Under the pieces are notes generated by a model. The model saw nothing but the letters and a program-made list of their open reading frames with translations. It was not told the origin of the DNA and did not search any database. The position numbers and the translations under genes were made by a program. From contig OX235279.1 in NCBI GenBank assembly GCA_944472155.2, positions 175,439,868 to 175,503,867 of the forward strand: a stretch of DNA of 64,000 nt. The letters are read 5' to 3'. Below are positions 48,401 to 60,400 of the stretch, in pieces (within the stretch, counting starts at the first letter, position 1; each line of letters begins with the position of its first letter). The stretch is from Trichobilharzia szidati (Eukaryota > Platyhelminthes > Trematoda > Strigeidida > Schistosomatidae).

Positions 48401-51400
48401 AGAAAGTTGTGCATGTGGCTAGCAACCCATCCTGTAAAATAAACACTGCTACAGAAACTTCAAGCCACTAGCTTGAAGCCCTATGTTCCACTGGGAACGT
48501 GAAGGAATAAAAAAAGTATGAGTGGAAATCCAAGTTTTGACCTTATCCAATCAATGAAGTCTGCAGTTATGGTTACATCAGGCTACAGGCTTGAATCAGC
48601 AGCTGACTTCGCTGGCTCCATTCTCAAGACCAGATGAACAGCCAGAAAAGGTTAGCGAAAAGGAACTCTTGGAACGAAGCAGTTAAGAACCTATTTGCTC
48701 AGCAACTATTCTGAAGAAACTAGAGATGGATCGGACACATACTGAGGAAACTGTTGGGTGAAATCAAGCGTCAGGCTATGGCTAGAGTGGAACTCGAATA
48801 GGAAATGACGACTTCGGTGTACGTCGGAGGGTGACATGAACGACGTCTCGTGGTAAGTCGTGGAGCCATTTAAAAAGACTACAGAGAACAGAGTGAAGTG
48901 GTGATCTCCTGTTTACGCGCATAACATACTATCTGCAACCAAATCCATGTCGGTATTTACTGAAATTATATGCTGTGCAAATTCGATTTGGTGATGCCGT
49001 AGTCAAAAGAGACACCATTACATTTTTATTCGATCGTTGGTAGACAATGACGTATTATAGTCTTATATACGGACAGTGTGAGTACTAACGTATACTTGAT
49101 ACCATCTACTGTGGCATAACTGAGAGCAGTTCTTCCGTGTTCAACCCTTACTACCATTCTCTCAATCTATACGTCTTTCTCACATCACAGATTAGTTATA
49201 GATATAAGAAACACGAGTTTCTGTCTGAAACCGGTCGTTAGTCATTCAGAGTTGGTTAAATTAAGGAAACCTGACCAGTGTTTTTATTCCTTCACGTTCC
49301 CAGTGAAACATAGGGCTTCAAGCTAGTGGCTTGAAGTTTCTGTAGCAGTGTTTATTTTACAGGATGGGGTTGCTAGCCTCATGCCCAACCTTTCCTCTTT
49401 ACCAGCATTACTTCTGGTTTAGCGAGGTAAAGGAGTGCGTCGGTCGGGGATCGAACTCCGGACCATGAGCGCGAGCATCCTTACTCACATGACCAGTGAT
49501 ATAACTAAATTTTTCATAAGTTATGCCTTACTTAACTTACCCTTCCCCCTTATTCCCTTTCACTGTTCACGGTTTATTTAAGGGCATTTTCGTTATTTCT
49601 TGAAAAACCTGACAGATTAGTTATGATCAATAGAACAGTGATTGCAAACATGCTTACATCAGTCCACAGTCATATAGGATAAAAATGAAAACGCACTGAA
49701 CACAGGTGTTCGTGAGCAAATATTTTTCAAGCTTCAAGACACAGGTAATACTACGAATGCATTCACGCGAGTGTGCGTCGGTGGCACAGCGACAGAATGC
49801 TTGCCAATCACGCATGTGGTCCGGGGTTCGATCTCCGGCCACCGATGCACTCCTCTACCTTGCTAAACCAGTAAAAACACTGGTAAAGAGAGAAGGTTGG
49901 GCATGAGGCTAGTAACTCCACCCCGTAAAAATGAACACCACTGCTACCGAAACTTCAAAGCCAATCACTTTTTGTCATTTTAAAGGTTTTGTTTCCATTT
50001 ACCTATGTATGCATAATTTCCTGACACCGCCTACTTTGTATTCTGTTTTCATTCGTCTTACAGATTTGAAATAAACTATCAGTTTCCGTTCGAGGGATTA
50101 ACATCCGTTGAGTTCTTTGAATGCATAGATGCACTGCTACGCGAAATTCGACCGTGTTTAGAACCATTACTTAATATTCTAGAAAGTATATACCGTGCAG
50201 ATGCAAGAGTTATAATATTTAATGGAAATGTGTAAGTTCATTTCTGTAATGCTTAATTTTTCCTGTGAAAGTTATGCTGATAATATTACACCTTAGTCTT
50301 ATGCTAATTCTGGACATTTTATAAGATATTGATACATGCGTAAAGCTAGGAAACTGTTGTATTATGTAACCGCATATAAGTTTATTGAAGCGGTATTATT
50401 CACTGAATGACGTTTCGAATACACCTCTCTATTTTTCATAATCATATAAATTATAATTACAATTGTGTTCGAAACATCATCCGTCAAACAAATCAGCGTC
50501 ACTGTATGACATATCCGATAAACAGACTAATGAGGAATTCCACAGCATAATTTAAATAATTTACATTTTATGGAGAGTGTCGGTGGCACAGCGGTAGAAT
50601 GCTCGCGCACCACCATGTGGTCGGGGGTTCGATCCCCGGCCACAGACGCACTCCCACACCTCGCTAAACCAGTAACAAGACTGGTAAAGAGGGAAGTTAG
50701 GCATGAAGCTAGCAATCTCATCCTGTAAATATAATCACCACTGCTACAGAAACTTCAAGCCTTTAGCTTGAAGACCTATATCCCACGAGGAACATAAAGG
50801 AATACAAAAAGCATCGTAATGTGGGTACATGAAGACATTGTCCAAAGAACACCATTTCTCCAGTGTTCAACTGCCTCGCTAGGCAATCATTAGAAGCTTA
50901 CATCTGTAAAACACTCTGTCACTCCGACATTGCTAAAGTCAGCGATGTTACATTTATGATACTTGGGTTGCCTGATAACCATTACGGATGTGTTAGTGGT
51001 CAGTATTAGGTTGCCTCTTCAGGATTTGTAGAATTTCAAGAACTGAGTTTTCGTTATGTGATCATCACGCTAAAAACAACGAACATATAATGTTCTTTTT
51101 ACCGTTAAATGACCCTAGACAATTAATAAAAAGAAAAGGTGTTCAGCGAAAAGTCATTCTTTTCAGCGATATCATCTTCAAGCTTTGCAACTGCATACAT
51201 ATATATCTTTCTTTTTCTTTCTTTTTATTCTGTTACGTTCCCAGTGGAAAATAGGGCTTCATGCTACAGGCTTGAAGTTTCAGTAGCACTGGTGTTTAAT
51301 TTTACAGGATGGGGTTGCTATCCTCATTCCTAACCTTCCCTCTTTGGCAGTCCTATTACTGGCATAGCGAGATAAGGAAATGAGTCGGCCGTGGATTGAA

Positions 51401-54400
51401 TCCCGGACCACCTGCATGGCTGGGGAGCATTCTACCGCTGTCCCAGTGACGTGTCATTAGAAATGTAAATTTCAGATAACAAATTACGTAATACGAAAGG
51501 TGCTAATCAGGTGTGAACCAAGACATCACCTGCTGGGATTCACTCTAAATGCCCGGTTCTCTTTTATTGATGAAATATATTGAAAAAAGGTAGCATAGCT
51601 TTGGGCTTACCACCAAGCCCATTAATTGCAGATGTATTTCACGTCAGAACTGGAAAATGATTGACAGCATTGGGTTGTAGAAGAGATACATGGACGATAC
51701 TCTCATTGTAGTAATGGCTGCCTGTTTAAAACTTCGGCTACCGAAAAACTCCATCATTGTATTGCATTTAAGTCCGCTTGTTAACTTTGTTCTAATCTAA
51801 GAAAACATGACCTCTAATAGTGTTATTTATTCTCGCGAGTATTTAAAACGCCTGCAACCTGCTGATTTGCAAGTTTCTATCATACTTTACAAAAAGCATA
51901 GTCTTGGGTGGTAGCGTATCCGAATACATGAGACAACCGTTCCCGAATTGTGCAGTTCGTTCTCAAAATGTAATCCTGAACGTTTTATAATTGGCATTCA
52001 ACCAATGTTATGCATCTCGAAAGAGACAATGAACAGTTATCATATTGGGTTGCATTGCGCTTTAGGTTAGACACAGCTGTATCACGCGATCTACTGTTAA
52101 TTAATATTTTATTTGAAGATCTTGGACGAAAAGAAAAGATCACAGGATAAACTCCGCTGAAAACTCTGTACATTATATAAGAACTGTTCAGAGTAAAGCT
52201 ATTATTATCATCTCCAGTAATGAGAAGAATTCGAAGGACACCCTGGACTTTTTCAACAGCTGCCGCCCTGCAATCCATTTCATATTAGAGAAGTAGTCCC
52301 ACGGAAAACATCTTTTCTGGAGCTTCAGTTAACAAGATGGAACACTAAAAAAGACCCATCTACAGAGAGCCAACAAAGAACGGACTAATCACTAAATTTC
52401 ATAGTTGGGTGCCTCTATATATACAAATGGAAACCCAACCCGTTGACAGAACCACAGAATCCTCAGCATTTGCATCCCTTACAATATGGAAAGGAAGCTG
52501 AACAATGAAAGGCATCCTTCTAGAAAATGTCTACATAGAACGTTTCATTACAAAATCTATGGAGTCGAAACCACTAAAACAGCCCAAACCTTCTGCAATC
52601 CAATGACTACTCTGCTTAAATCTACAATTCAATGGAGACTCATTGGCAGAAATACTGAGAATCGTCCCCCACTCACTGAATTTACTTCTTTAATTTTAAA
52701 ACAATTAGTCCCTTCGATAAATTTGAATAAGGCATTTAGAAGACAAATTTCACGAGATGATATCATTTCCTGGTTTCTTTACAACCACCTTACAACTAAC
52801 ATGGTTCACAATAATAATAAAATAAAAGGCATGACAATCACTCAGTTATATAAAACAAAAGTGCATACTAATGACCAGTCATATTTAAATAGGTCAAGTA
52901 GTCCATTATGTAGGCGAAGGTCGAAGTCTATTGTTTTCCTGCGTACACATAGTTTGGGAGGTATGTGAATAATCCAAAGTGCTTCCATCACCTTCAATAA
53001 CCGACCTTGAATTACAGTTATGTGATGAAATGATTGCGAAACAGTCATCAATGTTGATTTTGTGACCTGACATTAATAAGTGCTTTGCAATGGATGATAA
53101 TGATGATGCTGGGTTTCTATTCAGATCAATCACATTGGGATTTTCTATGTAATTTAATAACCGTAATTTTGGAACGTGTTCTTTTCGACGACATTCGAAC
53201 ATTCTATTGGTTCTACCTATATAGATGTGTGTCACCAGAAACTGCAGGTGAACTTGTAGATACAGTTTGAAGTGGAGTCCAGAGAATTTCGTCTTTTAAT
53301 TGTAGGTTCATGGATCGGAAATGTTCGTCATGTGAGGGAAACAGATGCAGCGTATAGTGTGTGAGTTTGATGGCTGACTGAAGTCTTTGAGCTGTCAACT
53401 GAATAATCTGGTCAGCCTTGAATGATAGGTTAATAAAGGTAGCTCTCTTTGGCACAGCAGCTGTTTTTTCTAGATGTGGTCTTTCTTTACTGTGATAAGT
53501 GATGAAGTTCTCCGGATAACCATTAGCTAATAAAACTGAATGTATATTTCGAAACTCATCCATCGATGTGTCACTCGTGCATATTTTTCGGGCCCTTGAG
53601 AACAAACATTTCACTAGGTCACGTTTATACTGGATAGGAACAAAACTGGTGAAATGAAGATATTGTCCACTACATGTCTATTCACGAAAAATAGATCGCT
53701 TAATCGTTTCATCGTCTCTCCTGGTCATTGTAATTTCCAGGAGACGGAGTTTGTCTTTCCATTCAAGTTCGGTAGTCACTTGGATATTTGGATGTATAAT
53801 ATTAAAGAGATACACAGGATCTTTGGGAACGAACCTACCAGGAACCAATTGTGAAACAAATAGGCAGGAAGAAATGGAGATGGATTGGCTGGCCATACTC
53901 TGAGGAAACAAACTATGACATCACTAATAGTCGTCAGTGCAGGTGACTTGGAGGAGGCATGTGAAGAGAAGATGAAAGTGTGTGAGCAGACTTGTAGCTA
54001 GGTGAGACTCTAGCAGAGAACGAACGAAGAGACGCACGGCTGAAGCCTTATGTTCCTGTAATAAGATATAAATTGTATTAAAGAGCGTAATGGAGTTTTC
54101 AACAGACTTACTATTGTTACCAATAGTGAGTGTCGCATCCACATAACGTTTATATAGGCTAAATTCTCCAAGCATACATTGCATTTGTTTCTCCAATTAC
54201 TAGCCGATTAACACATTTTATATTACGTAATTCGCCACCTAGAAAAATTTACAATTCTAATGATACATCTTTGGAAATATTCTTTTTGTTGCTAGGATGA
54301 TAACTATATATATTTGCAGTTGTACAGTTTGAGAATGATATCCGTGTAAAGGGTAATTCTTCGCTGAACATCTTTTCTGTGATATGACTCAGTGGGGCTT

Positions 54401-57400
54401 TTTAACTTAACAAAAAAGGTCTATTTTGCATCTGATCGATATAACTGAAAGTTTCTGATCATTTAAAATTGTCATTTAAGTTAATAACACCCTGGACTCT
54501 GCATTATATCTTAATTCTTTATTTGAAATAGCTTTTTTCACTTTACAACACAAATATGGTTCACTTCAGTATGGCAGCTTCTGTTAATTAAGTCATTTAC
54601 CAGTTTAACTCACCTATAGTAAGCCCAGAAAAGAAGGAAGTTTGGGCGTCGGGTAAGCGACTCTACCCAGTAGAAATAACATCACGTCTACTGAAACCTC
54701 AAGGTTTCAAGCTTGAAGCCACTTGGAACGTAAAGGAATGAGTGAAAAGCTTTAAATTTTTGTAAAGTTTTTCAAAATTTATCAACTCTGTTATCTTGAT
54801 GAATTCAAATTATGGATGGTAGACCGTTGGTGGAAAAACATGAGAAAAAATTAGTTAATATGGATGCGAAAATATTTACACGACAATTTTCAACATTTCA
54901 TTCATTGCATTGTGGTCATTCACTTTTTTTAAATTCCTATCTTCTGAATACCTATCAGTATTCGTTAGTTTTTCATGTTCTTCTCTGTTTGGTTTTGACA
55001 ATTACCACTGTTAGTTTTGTTCAATAGTTCAAAGGTGTGCAAGACATTTCCTAGCTTTGATCTCAATTATTATTTGTTATGTATGTTATATTGTTATTAT
55101 TATTTCCTTGGGTTCCGTGTGGTACACACCCTGCTCTCTGCACTCCTTTTTACCTGGCTCTGTGACTGACCATAAACTCCTATCTCGTTCTCAGACGACC
55201 TCTTCCATGTCACGCTCCGACATACACCAAACTGGTTGTTTCTCATTCAAGTTCCACTCGACTGATGGATTGACGCGGAATATCATACAAAAGCCTCCTT
55301 AGTGTGTATCCTAGCAATGTTTGTTGTTCAGTAGGTTGTTTGTTGATTTGAATTTAATTGGTGGATGGTGACTAGCAGCAGTGGAATCCAGGACAACGCG
55401 CATTTCGTCCTATTTGGGACTCGTCATCTGGGTGTACCTGCATTCCCCAGTGAGTGGTGATGTTTCCACCGAGGCTCTAACCCAATGCTCATAGTTTTAA
55501 ACGCCAAAGTGTTTTCCACTAGACCATTTAGGCCACGAGATCCACCTCTTTTGCAACGGGTCACTTTAAGCCGACATGTCAACCTGAGACCGAGCACTTC
55601 GGTCCAATCAATCGATGAGAAAATCTAAAATTCAATTAAATGTTGGTTGATTGGATTACAGAGTTTCTTATTTGTCAATCCTTTCCTTTCCGACGAACGC
55701 CTTTACCCCACTAAGCCAGCAATAAGACTGATTAAGAAGGAAGGTTGGTTATGAGGCTTGCAACCCTATTCGGTAAACGTAAATACCACTGCCACAGAAA
55801 CTTCAAGCCTCTAGCCTGAAGAACTTTGTCCCACTAGGAACATAAAGCAATTAAAAAAATCCCTTCTGACTAGCCATTATGGAACCAGAGAGGGAAGCTA
55901 TCCATAAAGGTTTGCAATCTACACGCCAAGTTTCCAAAACACACAGAAGAATTGACTTAACATGGATGCTGAAAATCCGGATTTTATTCTTGATCCTGCA
56001 GGGTGATAAAGATTTTCTAACTGATTTCAGATGGATGAAGGTCTTCCTTGCCTTTCTGTTCCTCCTGTAGCTGGAACAATGCTGCCTAAGCACACATACA
56101 TATATATATGTTGCATATCTCGTGATGAAAACGAATGCATTACACGTATGCAGGTGCTTACACGTAGTCGTACTGGTTTAGACGATATTTTGTATTATCA
56201 CAAGGTTATGCAAAGTCAAAACAAAATGTTACTTTTTCACATTCACCTCAGTTTATCGCAACTGTATCATATTTTTTCTTTAAATGGACATGGAAGCTTC
56301 TATCAGCCACCTACCGATTTACACACACAGTCTAATGAACATGCATCCAGAGTGTTATCTAGCCCCTAGTTAAAAAAATAGGGAAGATGCATTGAAAATA
56401 GATAGTAGTGGTGAAAGCAAACTGATAGATTATAATAATAATAACAATATTAATAAAGACTAACAGACTTTTCTGTCTATCATCTGTAAATGTTTCACAA
56501 GTTTTAACAACAGCAGCAGAAGAAGCAGAAGATATAAAAAGTTCATTGAGTCGTGAATACCAATAACCAAAAAAAAGCAAAAAAAACAAAACCGAAAACC
56601 CTGAACGAACAGTTTTGCATCAATCATTTTGAAAAACGCCACACATTCTCTCTTTCTTTCTTTCCCAATTACAATGAAATAATAATTATAATATACACTT
56701 GTATTACTGTCCATTAGGCCAGCGTTAGGTCAGCATAAAAAAAAAATTATTCTAGCGTGTAAGTGGATTCTAAGAAGAAGGAAGGTGGAAGATACTTTAC
56801 TGTGAAGATGAACAGGAAATAAAGGACACAGGTGATTAAAACAAACAAAGAATACAGATGGAACAGGAGAAATATGCTCTGTTAGATACCGACACTGGGA
56901 AAGTTCACAAGGCTGATCACTAGGCAGCAGATACCGCAAAACTGTATTATTATTTCGATTGGTACACAATTCGCTGATTTGATGTACATAAAGTGACTAA
57001 AAATATATCTCTCGACACCAGATTTTGCCTTCAAGTTCTCAGAAAGACATATCCTCACAGGGAAGTAGAATTCAACAGTCTACTGAGAAGCAAACAAGGG
57101 ACTTACTACCTGTTCCTAATGATGAGATCTTTTTTTTCGTAACTTTGTTGATTGATTAATTATCGTTTGGAAATAGTTGACAAGAGATAAGAGAACAAAA
57201 GGTTGAAGATGAGCTTATCATAAAGTAATTCAGAAATAAAAGGAAGGAAGATGAAAGAAAAAATAGTACTAGAGCTATGGTGATAAAAAATGGCTGAATG
57301 AAACGTTTTGGTGGCACAGCGGTTAGGACTCTCGCCGACCATGCACATGGTCCAGGGTTCGATCCCTGCCGACGCACACCTGATATCTATGGTTGGCCTA

Positions 57401-60400
57401 CAAAATTTGGGCTACCGATATCACATGCTGAAAATTCCATACTTGTACCAAAAGTACGGTGTGGAATCAAGCTGTAATCAAATATTAAAAAAATAAAGGA
57501 GTTTGTTTATCCTTAAGGATTACTAACTCTTTAGCTTTATAAAGATGGGGTGCGAGAATTCCTTTCAAACTACTCTGTCTTACTTCAAATTTGACTTTGA
57601 AAGAAGTCTCTGATGATACATGACGTGAAGTAATAATATACTCCAGAGTTGAGGTGTTGACAGTTCATGCATAAAGTATGACTTTAGCCGTTCAATGGAA
57701 TTTCGCCTGCATCTTCTTCATGCAGCTCAGGACTTATAAATCTTTAAGGAGAAACTCGAACTTTGTGTTCAGATGTGTTTCATGGCGCCTAATTTACTAC
57801 CTTACTTTGTTTACTTCCTCCTTTACCTTCGTCAAATATGCAGATGACCTGACGGTGTCGCTTCCCTTTAAGTCTCAGTCAGACTGTTTCAAATTAAATA
57901 GCTTCCTGTCGTATATCAGTCAGTGGTCTAAACTAAATGGCCTCATGCTGAATCCCTCAAGATGCCAGACTATTGACTTCTCCTTTGGGCATAAACGAGA
58001 TCTACAAACACTAGTAAGTACTCATGAAGCCTGTAGCATTGAGAGGACTAAAATTGAAACTAAGTTTTATGCCAAATACCTCGGTCTAGTTCTATCTTCC
58101 GACCTCACTTGGACATCTCATTTCCGAACGATTTCTAAGAAAGTGTTCCGTCTAACCTACAACATTAAGAAACTTGGACAATCTGGAATCACCCAACCTG
58201 TACTTTCACAATTTGTCAACTCTTGTATCTTACCTATTCTACTTTACTGCTCCCCGTTAGTCTTTCCTGGGAGACTAAAAAAGGACTATATCATCCAGAG
58301 AAGGATATTGAAGGCAGTTAGTAGGACTAGTGGTGCAAAACTCAGTCAGCTCGTCACTACATTAGCAGAAAGGCATCTGAATACATGCGAGAAATGGTCT
58401 AAAACCATACTCTCAGACCCCCAACAACCCCTCTATTCCCAACTCTCGCCTTGTATCTCATCAGGTAGAATGAGAAATCAGTATAAAATAATCTATGCTC
58501 GTACAACCAAGTACAGAAACTCAACGATACCATATTTGGCCCGTGTTCTAAGTGACAGAGACAATGTTAAGCGTGAAAACTATGACTTGCTTTGTTGCTA
58601 ATAACAAAATTCTAGGCTCTTTTGTTTCTCTCTTATTTTGTATTCTATAGTGAATCTCCTTCTTAAACATACTTAGCTGCCTAAATTATTAACATTGGCT
58701 TCCTTTTTTGTACTTTACTGTATTCCTTCTTTTGTGTATCTACTGGTTCTGACTGTATTAGCACTATGAGTATTACAAAATTGTCCTGTCACTAACCATC
58801 ATGTAATTATTAGTTTTCGTGGTTGCTGTTTTTTAATTTTTTTTTGGCAATATTAACTGACAATCTTGGTTGTGAACGCCATTATCACCATTTTAAAATT
58901 TTGTATTATGCAGGATTACTCACACTACCACTACAAACACTGCATTAGAGCTGACAATGAAAAACAAAACAACAACCCTGAAATGTTATTTTATGATTGT
59001 TTAGTGTTGTTTCAACCAAATTAACTGATCATCATGGCGATAAACATTCTTAAATATCATTTCATAACTTCTTGTATGACTATAGCTTTACTGTCACCAT
59101 GCATAATCATATCATAGCTTCCACTACCCAATACTGAGATATTATTAAATGCTGTTTATTTTCCTTTCTACTTCTTGGTATTTTTTCGCATTTTAAAAAT
59201 TATTTTTGTGTTTTTTTGTTGTTGTTGTCTTCATATTTATTTTTTGAAATACTCCTTTTAAATGTTTGATAAAATTAGATGCAAATATTGTAGATATGTG
59301 CTGAAAATTCCACACTGTACCAGTAGAACTGTTTCTGGAATAAAGCAAAATTATTATTATTCCTGAATTACTGCACATTAAGCTCCATATAGTCCGTTTT
59401 ACGGTTTCTGCAACTAATTTTCAATCTTTTGTTTCTTATCTAATAGCTATTTCCAAAAGATAATCCAACACAACTCAGGATTTCATCATGGGCTGACATC
59501 GTTTAGAGAACCATTGGAAAACCTGGAAGTCTTGGACAGCTGTTTATTCCGCCTAGTTAGGGACTCTTCAACAGTCCGCACCCATCGCAGGTCAAGCTCA
59601 GGATCTACCGGTTACAAGGTGAGCTCGTGCACTGATGGCGTACTGCTGGTTGGGTGTGAGGACGAATACTCGCCCATGACAATGATTAGTGGCTGCGCTA
59701 TGCCATGAATTGGCAGAAGTTGGTATTCATGGACTGGCTATTGCATAGAGTCCCAATGGCTTAATGGTACTCGGAAGGTCCTGGGTTCAAGCCTGTGTGG
59801 TGGGTGCGTACTGATGAGGAGTCCCAAACTAGGAAGGAAGAAACAGCTGTCCAATAATCCAAACTGAAGTCAGCTCCTGAAACTAGTCAAATACTTGCAA
59901 ACCGACACTTGAATTATTAGTTGTCAACCCTTTCAGTTGCGTAAGGCTCTTCCTAATTTTTCAAACATCGTTGTTATTCATGCACACTGATTTGCCCTTT
60001 TACTAACCTCTGCTGTTAATCTGCATTGCATTATACAAGTTCTCAAACAAGTGTTCAGTTTTGAAGTGAAGTTACGAAAAAAGATCTCTTTTTGCTGATT
60101 CCTGTATTCCTAATTACACGAAATGCGAATTTTCCATATCTTGAAAATGATTCGAATTGACGGTTTGGAATGGTCATAAGCTTTTTCTTTATAGTATTTT
60201 TTTATTCCTTTACGTTTCCCATGGAATATAGAGCGTCAAGCTAGAGGCTTGAAGTTTCGGTAGCACTGGTATTTATTTTAACAGGGTGGAGTTACTAGCC
60301 TCATACCCAATCTTCCCTCATTACCAGTCTTATTACTGGCTTAGTGAGGTAAGGGGTTGCGTCAGCCGGGGATCGAACCCGAAACCGTCAGCGTGGTTGA

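Larger units (their letters stand above)
46943..50063 (+). other. Intron 2 of the receptor gene, 3,121 bp
   Basis: GTAAGT donor, TTACAG acceptor. Holds SINE-B, three SINE-A copies and an RTE fragment. Confidence 0.85.
51120..54390 (+). mobile_element. Penelope-like element hosting at least three later insertions
   Basis: Left inverted end (reverse terminal motif GTTCAGCGAAAAGTC at 51141) and right forward motif (GTTGTACAGTTTGAG ... CTTCGCTGAAC, 54315-54372). Coding pieces: ALGLPPSPLIADVF (RT motif B region, about 51595-51640), KRYMDDTLIV (motif C with both Asp, about 51678-51712), KDTLDFFNSCRPAI (52236), then degraded sequence to 52680. Interrupted by a SINE-A, a solo LTR and another PLE. 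Confidence 0.7.

Noticed and set aside
57678..58601. Host gene of 307 codons
   Set aside because: Contains LINE RT motif C (KYADD) and has related copies at 6884 and 8845.
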